Assembly: GCA_903953985.1 (NCBI GenBank)
Contig: CAJBLW010000626.1
Coordinates: 1-5,558 of the forward strand
DNA from: an uncultured Burkholderiales bacterium
Lineage (GTDB): Bacteria > Pseudomonadota > Gammaproteobacteria > Burkholderiales > Burkholderiaceae_C
Length of the DNA: 5,558 nt
Reading direction: 5' to 3'
Below are positions 1-5,558 of this stretch, one piece after another. The translations under genes and the position numbers were made by a program. Numbering within the stretch: position 1 is the first letter of the stretch; every line of letters begins with the position of its first letter. The notes under the pieces were generated by a model that worked only from the letters and a program-made list of their open reading frames with translations, was not told the origin of the DNA and searched no databases.

Positions 1-1
1 A

Positions 2-646
2 ACCACCAGCCCATGGCGATTTGTGGGCTTCCCCAAATCCAAGGCCGACATCCCGCCCACGCGCTTTGAGTTGGCCGATGTGCAAGGCGAGCGGGCGCTG
101 AAGGTCAGCACCCGCGCTTCGTATGGCACCTGGGTGCACGACCTGTCCAATGTCAACCCGGGCCGACTGCAATGGCACTGGCGGCTGGACCAGCCGCTCA
201 CGGGCGGCAAAGGCGTGGCCGACATCTTGACCAAAGCCGGAGACGACGCCGCCCTCAAGGTCTGCGTCATGTTTGACCACCCGCTGGACCGCGTGCCTTT
301 TGCCCAGCGCACCTTGTTGCGCATTGCCCGCAGCGTGAGTGGCGAAGACTTGCCCGCAGCAACGCTTTGTTATGTGTGGGACAGCGTGCACCCCGCTGGC
401 CTGCAAGGCCCCAACCCCTACACCCAGCGCGTGCGCTTCATCACCTTGCAAGGCAAGGGCGCGCCTTTGGCCCAGTGGCAAACCGAAACCCGCGACCTGG
501 CTGCCGACTTTGCGAGCTTGTTTGCCGACGAGCTGCCTGCAGGAGCAAGCGTTCCCAAAGTGCGTGCGGTGCTGATTGGGGCGGACAGCGATAACACCGG
601 CGCTCAGAGCGTGGGTTGGGTTCGTGGCCTTCAGTGGCAACTCTAA
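2..646 (+). CDS. DUF3047 family protein, 5'-truncated by window edge
   Basis: This is the C-terminal part of a DUF3047 protein, a family of unknown function in proteobacteria whose members are often exported. The reading frame is open from base 2 to a TAA at 644-646. A GTG at 23 could be read as a start, but the codons before it already look like family sequence (an S-P-W-R-F-V-G-F-P stretch), so the real start almost certainly lies left of the window. Recognisable family landmarks in order are: a W-H-W-R segment near 170-185, an F-D-H-P-L-D-R-V-P-F-type stretch near 273-302, Y-V-W-D at 371-382, and an A-D-S-D-N-T-G block near 581-601 just before the C-terminus. No catalytic residues are established for the family, so I assign no function. 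It is convergent with the IclR gene (27-nt gap) and is probably not part of the catabolic operon. Family assignment is from remembered patterns. Confidence 0.83.
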   Translation, partial: TTSPWRFVGFPKSKADIPPTRFELADVQGERALKVSTRASYGTWVHDLSNVNPGRLQWHWRLDQPLTGGKGVADILTKAGDDAALKVCVMFDHPLDRVPFAQRTLLRIARSVSGEDLPAATLCYVWDSVHPAGLQGPNPYTQRVRFITLQGKGAPLAQWQTETRDLAADFASLFADELPAGASVPKVRAVLIGADSDNTGAQSVGWVRGLQWQL

Positions 647-673
647 ACCACCAACCCTGTCAAGCGATCAGGC

Positions 674-1423
674 TCAGGTGTGTCCTAAAGCCTGCGACAG
701 GGCAGCAGCTTCTTTGACCAGCACGGCGCCGAACTGGCGCACCTTGTCCTCTTTGAGGCGGGCCCCTGGCCCGAACACGGCGATGGAGCCAGCCACTTGG
801 CCATGGCTGTTGAAGAACGGTGCAGCAATGGCCACGGCCCCTTCGATCAATGCGTTTTTGCTGGTGGCGTAGCCGCGTTTCCTGATTTGGCGCAGCTCTT
901 GCGCCAAGCGCATTGGGTCCAGGTTCAGGCCTTCGGCATAACGCTCGATCGCCTCAATCGAGGTGTTGGCATGTGCCAGGATGATCTGGCCACTGGCCCC
1001 CAAAACAATGCGTTCTTGGTAACCCACACCCCTTTTGAAGCTCAGCGCCTGCGGGCTGGGCAACTCGGCAACGCACAGGCGCATGTTGCCTTGCGGCACA
1101 AAAAGGGCCACGGTTTCTTGGGTGGCTTCCCACACGCGTTGCATGATGGCTTGCCCCACCGAAGAGATGTTCAGGCCCGACGACCACACATGGGTCAACT
1201 GGCCGACGGCAGGTCCCAGCCTGAACCTTTGGGGTTCACCCGAGGACACCACAAAACCTGAATGCACCAGCGTTTGCAGCAATCGGTACAGCGTGGGCCG
1301 ACTCAATGGGACCCGTTCCAGCAATTGAGCGGCGCTCAGTTCGTGCTCGTTCACCGAGAACGCTTTCAAAATGTCCAAAGCCCGTTCAACGGCCCGGACG
1401 CCATCGCCGCTGCTGATGCTCAT
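674..1423 (-). CDS. IclR-family transcriptional regulator
   Basis: This is a 249-residue DNA-binding regulator with normal IclR-family length and layout. Residues about 9-70 form the N-terminal winged helix-turn-helix. It opens with the V-R-A-V-E-R-A-L-D-I-L signature and has the recognition helix around S41-R-P-T-L-Y-R-L-L-Q50. Residues about 80-245 form the effector-binding domain, including the family block R183-G-Y-A and A198-I-A-A-P with a later F-G-P. The frame extends to a TTG at 1438, but ATG 1423 is chosen because GAGGGG (1431-1436, minus strand) lies 7 nt before it. IclR relatives such as PcaR, PobR and TphR control aromatic-acid catabolism, and the divergent position suggests this one controls the Rieske operon and itself. 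Whether it represses or activates cannot be read from sequence. Two family-typical effector-domain positions look substituted: Q146 where Lys is common in the A-S-G-K block, and A191 where Glu is common. Confidence 0.93.
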   Translation of the reverse strand: MSISSGDGVRAVERALDILKAFSVNEHELSAAQLLERVPLSRPTLYRLLQTLVHSGFVVSSGEPQRFRLGPAVGQLTHVWSSGLNISSVGQAIMQRVWEATQETVALFVPQGNMRLCVAELPSPQALSFKRGVGYQERIVLGASGQIILAHANTSIEAIERYAEGLNLDPMRLAQELRQIRKRGYATSKNALIEGAVAIAAPFFNSHGQVAGSIAVFGPGARLKEDKVRQFGAVLVKEAAALSQALGHT

Positions 1424-1430
1424 GCCAAAA

Positions 1431-1436
1431 CCCCTC
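1431..1436 (-). promoter_or_regulatory. Ribosome binding site deciding the iclR start
   Basis: On the minus strand this reads GAGGGG, followed by 7 nt and then ATG at 1423. It overlaps the codons that would follow the alternative TTG start at 1438, so it favours the ATG and a 249-residue protein over a 254-residue one. Confidence 0.7.
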
Positions 1437-1463
1437 AAAACCTTGCGCGTCCCGTGCGTATCG

Positions 1464-1493
1464 TTGTGTCCGCCTGGTGGACAGCATTATCAT
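1464..1493 (+). promoter_or_regulatory. Candidate sigma70 promoter for the Rieske operon
   Basis: TTGTGT (1464-1469, three matches to TTGACA) is followed after 18 bp by TATCAT (1488-1493, five of six matches to TATAAT). Transcription would start near 1500, leaving a leader of about 60 nt. The -35 is weak, as expected if the promoter is regulated. An overlapping GATAAT on the minus strand (1491 down to 1486) could serve iclR, but I found no convincing -35 for it. Another candidate, TTGAGC (1513-1518) with TTTATT (1535-1540), would start the transcript inside the ribosome binding site and is less likely. Confidence 0.35.
1467..1483. promoter_or_regulatory. Candidate IclR operator, 17-bp palindrome
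   Basis: The sequence TGTCCGCCTGGTGGACA is a dyad with 8-bp half-sites around a central T and one mismatched pair (G1472/T1478). IclR-family dimers typically bind palindromes of about this size. It lies between the candidate -35 and -10 of the operon and next to the candidate iclR -10, so binding here could occlude both promoters. The dyad is directly visible; its role as the operator is inferred. Confidence 0.55.
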
Positions 1494-1518
1494 TTTACGG
1501 AAAGCTGTGCAGTTGAGC

Positions 1519-1535
1519 ATGACTGTGACAGTGAT
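1519..1535. promoter_or_regulatory. Second candidate operator, 17-bp palindrome
   Basis: The sequence ATGACTGTGACAGTGAT has the perfect core ACTGT-G-ACAGT plus matching AT/AT ends, with one mismatched pair (G1521/G1533). It has the same geometry as the first dyad (17 bp, odd centre, one mismatch). Its centre is 52 bp downstream of the first, close to five helical turns. It lies between the candidate transcription start and the Shine-Dalgarno, so it could act as an auxiliary operator or roadblock, or bind a different regulator. The half-site sequence is only partly similar to the first (shared GACAG). Confidence 0.4.
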
Positions 1536-1561
1536 TTATTCAAGCCAAGGAGACGTTTTTT

Positions 1562-2836
1562 ATGAACAAGGACATGTCTGAAACCCTGATCCGTGTGGGT
1601 CCCGGCACGCGCATGGGCAACCTGATGCGGCGCTATTGGGTGCCCGCTTTGAGCAGCAGCGAAATTGAGCTGGCCGACGGTCCGCAAGTGCGCATCGAGT
1701 TGTTGGGCGAAAAGCTGCTGGCGTTTCGCAACACCGACGGCAAGGCCTGCATGATCGGCGAGTTTTGTTCTCACCGAGGTGTGTCGCTTTACTTTGGCCG
1801 CAACGAAGAAAACGGCATCCGCTGCGCCTACCACGGCGTCAAGTTCGACGGCAATGGCCAGTGTGTGGACGTCCCCTCCAACCCCAAAGCCTGTGCGCAC
1901 ATGCACATCAAAGGCTACCCCTGCGTGGAGCGCGGCGGCATCGTCTGGACCTACATGGGGCCGCCCGACAAAATGCCCGAACCGCCCGAACTGGAGTGGT
2001 GCACCTTGCCAGACAGCCATGTGTTCGTCTCCAAGCGCCTTCAGTATTCCAGTTACCTGCAGGCCATGGAGGGGGGCATTGACACCGCGCACGTGTCGTA
2101 TGTGCACCGCTATGAAGTGGACACGGACCCGATGCACCAAGGCGTCAAGGCGCTCGACTACATCAAGGCCGATGGCAATGTGGTGTTTGAAATCGAAAAG
2201 ACCTCGTTTGGCATGAGCTTGTATGGCCGTCGCATGGGCGAGCCCGACAGTTTTTACTGGCGAATCACCCAGTGGTTGTTCCCCTGGTTCACCATGATTC
2301 CGCCGTTTGGCCACCATGCGCTCGGCGGCCATGCCTGGGTGCCGGTCAACGACCATGAGTGCTGGGCCTGGAGCATGAATTGGCAACCCAAGCAGCCGCT
2401 GAGCGCCGAAGAAAATGAAGCCATGGCTGCGGGCAAAGGCATCCACGTGGAATACGACGCCCCAGGCAGTTTTGTGCCCAAAGCCAATCGCGACAACGAC
2501 TACCTGATGGACCGCAAGGCCCAACAGGAAAAACGCGCTTACAGCGGGGTTTTCGGGTTTTCGGCGCAAGACTATTCCTTGCAAGAAAGCATGGGTTCCA
2601 TCCAGGACCACGCGGCCGAAAAACTGCTGCCCACCGACCGTGCCATCGTCATGGCTCGGCGCATGCTGCACGATGCGGCCGTGGCGCTGGAGCAAGGCAT
2701 CGAGCCCCCGGCGTTGGATGCCTCCGAGCAACATGTACGCCCTGCCGGCGTGTTGTTGCCCAAAGGCGATGACCCCATGGTTTGGGCCAAGGCTCACTTG
2801 GCCAATGGACTGGACGAACCGGTTTTTTCGATTTGA
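1562..2836 (+). CDS. Rieske [2Fe-2S] aromatic ring-hydroxylating oxygenase, alpha subunit (phthalate dioxygenase type)
   Basis: This 424-residue cytoplasmic oxygenase subunit is expected to use O2 and reductant to hydroxylate or O-demethylate an aromatic or related acid. The Rieske domain (about residues 25-135) carries C69-S-H71 and C88-A-Y-H91, with 16 residues between the pairs. The catalytic domain follows. Its mononuclear iron site shows D174-x2-H177-x4-H182 after an M-E-G-G-I stretch, with the carboxylate ligand most likely D349 in Q-E-S-M-G-S-I-Q-D. The nearby T-D-R-A-I-V segment is typical of the phthalate 4,5-dioxygenase/LigX-like group, which works with an alpha subunit only. All iron ligands are present, so it should be active. 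AAGGAG (1547-1552) lies 9 nt before the ATG. The family needs an FMN/[2Fe-2S] reductase, which is not in this window. The substrate is unknown, and whether it is a di- or monooxygenase cannot be decided here. Confidence 0.95.
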   Translation: MNKDMSETLIRVGPGTRMGNLMRRYWVPALSSSEIELADGPQVRIELLGEKLLAFRNTDGKACMIGEFCSHRGVSLYFGRNEENGIRCAYHGVKFDGNGQCVDVPSNPKACAHMHIKGYPCVERGGIVWTYMGPPDKMPEPPELEWCTLPDSHVFVSKRLQYSSYLQAMEGGIDTAHVSYVHRYEVDTDPMHQGVKALDYIKADGNVVFEIEKTSFGMSLYGRRMGEPDSFYWRITQWLFPWFTMIPPFGHHALGGHAWVPVNDHECWAWSMNWQPKQPLSAEENEAMAAGKGIHVEYDAPGSFVPKANRDNDYLMDRKAQQEKRAYSGVFGFSAQDYSLQESMGSIQDHAAEKLLPTDRAIVMARRMLHDAAVALEQGIEPPALDASEQHVRPAGVLLPKGDDPMVWAKAHLANGLDEPVFSI

Positions 2837-2855
2837 CAAACATCCAAAGCACAAC

Positions 2856-2860
2856 AGGAG
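2856..2860 (+). promoter_or_regulatory. Ribosome binding site deciding the Bug protein start
   Basis: AGGAG followed by 5 nt and ATG 2866. It lies in the 29-nt gap after the oxygenase stop and rules in the start that gives a complete signal peptide. Confidence 0.75.
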
Positions 2861-2865
2861 ACAAG

Positions 2866-3852
2866 ATGAAAAATTTCAACCGTCGACAAATGGGTGCCCT
2901 GGCACTGGCCACCACCTTGGGTCTGGGGGCCGTCACATCGGCCTGGGCGCAAGAATGGGCGCCGACCAAACCGGTGCGCATCATCGTGCCCATCACAGGC
3001 AGCACCAACGATGTGCTGGCTAGACTGATTGCACCCAAACTGCAAGAAGTTTTCGGGCAGCCCTTTGTGGTGGAAAACAAACCTGGTGCGGGCGGCAACA
3101 TCGGCGCCGACATGGTGGCCAAGGCCGCACCCGATGGCCATACCCTGCTGATTGGCTACAACGGTCCATTGGCGATCAATGTGGGGTTGTTCGACAAAAT
3201 GCCCTATGACCCGGTCAAGGATCTGGCCCCCATCACTTTGATGGTCAAGGCCCCGCAATACCTGGTGGTCAACCCGGCTTCGGGCATCACCAGCGTGAAG
3301 GACTTCGTCGAGAAGACCAAGGCCAACCCCGCCAAGTATTCTTACGGCTCGGTGGCTTTGGGCAGTGCCTCGCACCTGACCATGGAGATGTTCAAGTCGG
3401 CCGCGGGGTTTCACATCACCCACATCCCGTACCGTGGCGCTGGACCTGCCGTCAGCGACTTGATCGGCGGCAACATCCAGGCGGGTTTCTTTGTGCCGGG
3501 CAATGTGCAGCAGTTTGCCAAGGAAGGTCGTCTGAAATTGCTGGCCACCTCAGGTCTCAAGCGCTTTGCCACCACGCCCGACATTCCCACCCTCAGCGAG
3601 TCGGGCTACCCCGACTTTGAAGCCACCTCGTGGATTGGTTTTCTCACCACCGGCGGTACGCCCGCGCCCATCATCGAGCGCTACAACCGCGAGATCGTGA
3701 AGATCGTTCGTTCGCCTGAGATCACCAAGCGCTTGATGGACATGGAGTTTGAAATCGTAGCCACCACCCCCAACCAGTTTCGTGACTGGATTGGCTCGGA
3801 AATCAAGCGTTGGGGCAAAGTGATCAAAGACACCGGTACCAAAGCGGAGTGA
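2866..3852 (+). CDS. Bug-family tripartite tricarboxylate transporter substrate-binding protein
   Basis: This 328-residue periplasmic solute-binding protein (TctC/Bug family) has the usual length. Residues 1-29 are a signal peptide: basic M-K-N-F-N-R-R, a hydrophobic core, and probable cleavage after A-W-A or A-Q near residue 28/29. The R-R-Q-M-G start of the core leaves a Tat route possible. Family landmarks follow: P36-V-R-I-I-V-P, D49-V-L-A-R-L, V68-V-E-N-K-P-G-A-G-G-N-I-G, A88-P-D-G, Y114-D-P-V-K-D-L-A-P-I and I187-P-Y-R-G-A-G-P. The ligand loop after V41-P reads I-T-G-S-T-N-D, where P-G-G-x-x-D is usual. The frame is open upstream to 2782 inside the oxygenase gene, but ATG 2866 is chosen because AGGAG (2856-2860) lies 5 nt before it and a signal peptide starts there. 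It sits 29 nt after the oxygenase gene with no terminator, so it is probably co-transcribed. No TctA/TctB genes are visible. The ligand is probably a carboxylate (family inference). Confidence 0.95.
   Translation: MKNFNRRQMGALALATTLGLGAVTSAWAQEWAPTKPVRIIVPITGSTNDVLARLIAPKLQEVFGQPFVVENKPGAGGNIGADMVAKAAPDGHTLLIGYNGPLAINVGLFDKMPYDPVKDLAPITLMVKAPQYLVVNPASGITSVKDFVEKTKANPAKYSYGSVALGSASHLTMEMFKSAAGFHITHIPYRGAGPAVSDLIGGNIQAGFFVPGNVQQFAKEGRLKLLATSGLKRFATTPDIPTLSESGYPDFEATSWIGFLTTGGTPAPIIERYNREIVKIVRSPEITKRLMDMEFEIVATTPNQFRDWIGSEIKRWGKVIKDTGTKAE
3846..3849 (+). promoter_or_regulatory. Ribosome binding site of the SDR gene inside the preceding gene's end
   Basis: GGAG overlaps the last sense codons of the Bug gene and lies 8 nt before ATG 3858, with the upstream TGA (3850-3852) between them. 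Ribosomes terminating on the Bug gene would be placed to re-initiate here. Confidence 0.65.
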
Positions 3853-3857
3853 GCGGC

Positions 3858-4637
3858 ATGGGCCAACCACGTTTGCAAGGCCAGGTGGCGCTGATCACGG
3901 GCGCGGGTTCGGGCATTGGTGCGGCCACAGCGCACATCTTTTGTCAGGAAGGCGCTTCGGTCTTTTTGGTAGACGCCGATGCGCAGGGTCTGGAACGCAC
4001 GCGCCAGACCATTGTGCAAGCGATGCCCGATGCCCGTGTGCTGTGCGACCAGGCCGATGTGAGCGACCCCGCGTTGGCGCTGCAAGCCGTGGCGCGCTGT
4101 GTCCGGGAATTCGGCGGCCTGGACATCCTGGTCAACAACGCGGCCATGCGCAATTATTCGGCAGCAGCCCAAGCGACCGCGGCCGAATGGCATGCGATCG
4201 TGGGCGTCAACCTGGTGGGCATCACGAATTACTGCCATGCTGCCTTGCCTCATCTGCGCAACACCGGCCACGGCAGCATCGTCAATGTGTCGTCTTGCTA
4301 CGCCGTCAAGGGACGCAAAGGCATGGCCTTGTACGATGCCACCAAGGCTGCCCAGTTGGCCTTGACCCGATCACTGGCCTGTGAAGAGGCGGTGCACGGC
4401 GTTCGCGTCAACGCGGTGTGCCCCGGCTCAACGCTGACGGATTTCCATGTGGGTCGTGCGCAAAAAATCGGCAAGAACGTGGAGCAACTCAAGACCGAGC
4501 GCAAAGACACATCCTTGCTGGGCCGTTGGGCCACACCCGAAGAGATTGCATGGCCTATCTTGTGGATGGCTTCTTCGGAGGGATCGTTCATCACCGGCAG
4601 CACCTTGGTGGTGGATGGTGGTTTGCACATCGTTTGA
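3858..4637 (+). CDS. Short-chain dehydrogenase/reductase (classical SDR, probably NAD-dependent)
   Basis: This is a 259-residue classical SDR, a normal length for the family, with a complete Rossmann fold and active site. The cofactor motif T14-G-A-G-S-G-I-G21 is followed by D39 at the end of the second strand, which favours NAD(H) over NADP(H). D67 and N93-N-A-A follow (N-N-A-G is more common). The catalytic tetrad is N118, S146, Y159 and K163 (Y-D-A-T-K), followed by P189-G190 and the C-terminal V-V-D-G-G. ATG 3858 is chosen because GGAG (3846-3849), lying in the last codons of the preceding gene, is 8 nt upstream. The gap to that gene is only 5 nt, so translation is probably coupled. In this operon the likely job is oxidation of a cis-dihydrodiol or alcohol made downstream of the oxygenase. 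That is inferred from context, since SDR substrates cannot be read from sequence. Confidence 0.94.
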   Translation: MGQPRLQGQVALITGAGSGIGAATAHIFCQEGASVFLVDADAQGLERTRQTIVQAMPDARVLCDQADVSDPALALQAVARCVREFGGLDILVNNAAMRNYSAAAQATAAEWHAIVGVNLVGITNYCHAALPHLRNTGHGSIVNVSSCYAVKGRKGMALYDATKAAQLALTRSLACEEAVHGVRVNAVCPGSTLTDFHVGRAQKIGKNVEQLKTERKDTSLLGRWATPEEIAWPILWMASSEGSFITGSTLVVDGGLHIV

Positions 4638-4666
4638 GGTGTTGTCGATGCTCAGGCCAGGCATTC

Positions 4667-4681
4667 GATGGCCATGCCATC
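4667..4681. other. Small hairpin between convergent genes
   Basis: GATGGC-CAT-GCCATC is a perfect 6-bp stem with a 3-nt loop in the 45-bp gap between the SDR stop (4637) and the hydrolase stop (4683). Neither strand has a following T-run, so it is not a canonical intrinsic terminator. It could help end transcription from both sides or protect 3' ends, but there is no direct support for this. Confidence 0.3.
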
Positions 4682-4682
4682 T

Positions 4683-5546
4683 TCAGACCGTGGCCATATC
4701 TTCTAAAAAACGCTCGAACACGGCAGCTGTTTCGTGCAGTGCCTCAGGGGTTCCCAGACCCGCCGTGGTTTCTGCCCTGGATGGCTTGACCAAAGCGCAT
4801 ACTTTTTCAAAATAAACATGCAGCATGTCCTGCCGAGCGCAGGTCAGCAATGTCGGCACTTTGAGCAAGGGCAGCCTTTGCTCTTTGGGGTAACTGAGAG
4901 CGGCTTTGTAGGACAGCTGAAATGTGCGTGCAGCCTTGAAGACCTCTACCGCTTTGTCGTGAAGGTCCGCGGCATTGGGCAAGCCGGTAGGACGGCGGTG
5001 TTGGCTGTCTTTCTGGTACCACGGCCAGAACAAATAGGCATCCCGCACGAAATGCCAGAGCAAGTGAAATTGGCTGCCTTGCTGGTCGATGTGAACGGTC
5101 GGTAAATAGTGTTGCAGCAACTCGGCTTGCTCTTGCGGACTGTACAAACCAATGCCATCGATGATCAGGCTGCGAATACGTTCGGGGTTTTCAATGGCCA
5201 ATTCGCAGGCGATGTTCGCACCTGTGTGTGCACCCCAAGCGTCAAATTTTTCAATGCCCAAGGCGGTGATCGCGCGCAGATGGGCTTGAGCGAAGTACGC
5301 CAAATCAGGGTGTTCTGGATGGGGTGCGCAAGAATCACCGTTGCCCAAGGTGTCCAGAGCGATCACGCGGCGACGGGAGGCCAGGACCCGCATCAGGGGT
5401 TCCAGTGACTTGGCTGAGCCTGGTGAAGCGTGAAACATGACCAGTGGCGGTTGACCCGGTTGACTGCGTCCGGCCTGGCGGTAATGCACCTGGCCTTCGG
5501 CGATGTCTACAAATCCCCGAACAATCTGAATAGCCGCGGGCTTCAA
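4683..5546 (-). CDS. Alpha/beta-hydrolase-fold protein with His at the nucleophile position
   Basis: This 287-residue protein has a typical alpha/beta-hydrolase layout. It has an N-terminal V-D-I-A-E-G-Q-V-H-Y-R strand pair, an oxyanion-type loop H39-A-S-P-G-S44, and L65-like strand 4 with D-T-L-G-N-G-D71. The nucleophile elbow is G105-A-H-T-G109, followed by a cap region (about 135-220) rich in Trp, Tyr and Phe. The elbow should hold Ser, Asp or Cys at its centre but has H107 (codon CAC, 5226-5228). D240 in C-A-R-Q-D fits the acid position. The usual C-terminal G-H appears as G263-L264, with another His at 271. A TTG at 5546 preceded by GGAG (5555-5558) at 7 nt gives a start that fits family length, but the frame is open to the right edge, so an upstream start is possible. 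It is convergent with the operon and so separately transcribed. The reaction is unknown, and a classical serine hydrolase is doubtful. Confidence 0.86.
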   Translation of the reverse strand: MKPAAIQIVRGFVDIAEGQVHYRQAGRSQPGQPPLVMFHASPGSAKSLEPLMRVLASRRRVIALDTLGNGDSCAPHPEHPDLAYFAQAHLRAITALGIEKFDAWGAHTGANIACELAIENPERIRSLIIDGIGLYSPQEQAELLQHYLPTVHIDQQGSQFHLLWHFVRDAYLFWPWYQKDSQHRRPTGLPNAADLHDKAVEVFKAARTFQLSYKAALSYPKEQRLPLLKVPTLLTCARQDMLHVYFEKVCALVKPSRAETTAGLGTPEALHETAAVFERFLEDMATV

Positions 5547-5554
5547 AGTCCCAT

Positions 5555-5558
5555 CTCC
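5555..5558 (-). promoter_or_regulatory. Ribosome binding site supporting a TTG start
   Basis: On the minus strand this reads GGAG, 7 nt before TTG 5546. The ATG overlapping that spacer is out of frame and meets a stop after three codons. The site touches the window edge, so an upstream in-frame start cannot be excluded. Confidence 0.45.

Larger units (their letters stand above)
1424..1561. promoter_or_regulatory. Divergent control region between iclR and the Rieske operon
   Basis: These 138 bp separate the two divergent start codons and are visibly richer in A/T in the middle (about 1485-1500 and 1531-1541) than the flanking genes. The region holds two separate 17-bp imperfect palindromes centred at 1475 and 1527, candidate -10 elements for both directions around 1486-1493, and the operon Shine-Dalgarno AAGGAG at 1547-1552. 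This is the standard arrangement for an IclR-type regulator sharing its control region with its target. No small ORF is convincing here. Confidence 0.75.

Noticed and set aside
655..702. 7-bp inverted repeat CCCTGTC/GACAGGG near the DUF3047/IclR junction
   Set aside because: The loop is 34 nt, there is no T-run, and one arm is in the IclR coding sequence. This is compatible with chance.
797..1261. 154-codon plus-strand frame across the IclR gene
   Set aside because: It is a shadow of the clearly recognisable IclR protein on the minus strand and has no own ribosome binding site or domain.
1519..1535. CRP/FNR-type site at the second dyad
   Set aside because: It has one TGTGA but no TCACA partner at the right spacing and no TTGAT/ATCAA pair, so it does not fit those regulators.
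1490..2854. 454-codon open frame antisense to the whole Rieske gene
   Set aside because: It is the mirror of a GC-rich gene with strong third-position bias. Its translation is rich in His, Val and Ala without a recognisable domain, while the plus strand encodes a complete oxygenase with all metal ligands.
2782..2865. Upstream extension of the Bug frame into the Rieske gene
   Set aside because: It would bury the signal peptide. The AGGAG at 2856-2860 and ATG at 2866 give a normal family start.
2794..3423. 209-codon minus-strand frame across the Bug gene
   Set aside because: It has a low-complexity, His/Gly/Arg-rich shadow translation, and the plus-strand Bug protein explains the coding signal.
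4667..4681. Intrinsic terminator between the SDR and hydrolase genes
   Set aside because: The hairpin is real but short, with no T-tract on either strand, so I list it only as a hairpin and not as a terminator.

Overview
The window is GC-rich (roughly 60% by eye) and densely coded, with short gaps and clear Shine-Dalgarno sites. It holds a Bug-type (tripartite tricarboxylate transporter) solute-binding protein gene in a catabolic operon, an IclR-family regulator and a phthalate-dioxygenase-type Rieske oxygenase. That combination is typical of Betaproteobacteria, most likely Burkholderiales/Comamonadaceae (Limnohabitans, Rhodoferax or Polaromonas-like). The genus is an inference from gene content and style only.

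Layout. (1) Position 2-646, plus strand: the 3' part of a DUF3047 protein gene, cut by the left edge. (2) 674-1423, minus strand: an IclR-family regulator, convergent with the DUF3047 gene. (3) 1424-1561: a 138-bp divergent control region with two 17-bp dyads, one over a candidate promoter. (4) 1562-4637, plus strand: a tight three-gene operon. It encodes a Rieske [2Fe-2S]/mononuclear iron oxygenase alpha subunit, a periplasmic Bug-family binding protein and a short-chain dehydrogenase/reductase (SDR). The gaps are 29 and 5 nt. (5) 4683-5546, minus strand: an alpha/beta-hydrolase-fold protein, convergent with the operon, starting at or beyond the right edge.

How they may work together (inference). 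The Bug protein would capture an organic, probably carboxylated, compound in the periplasm. The oxygenase would hydroxylate or O-demethylate the imported substrate. The SDR would oxidise the resulting diol or alcohol with NAD+. The divergent IclR regulator would control the operon and probably itself. Neither an oxygenase reductase nor the transporter membrane subunits (TctA/TctB) are in the window, so both would have to come from elsewhere in the genome. The substrate cannot be named from sequence.

No RNA genes, CRISPR arrays, insertion sequences or large repeats were seen. No gene-free stretch exceeds 138 bp. The most unusual points are the alpha/beta-hydrolase protein, whose nucleophile elbow reads G-A-H-T-G with His where Ser/Asp/Cys is expected, and the paired dyads between the regulator and the operon.
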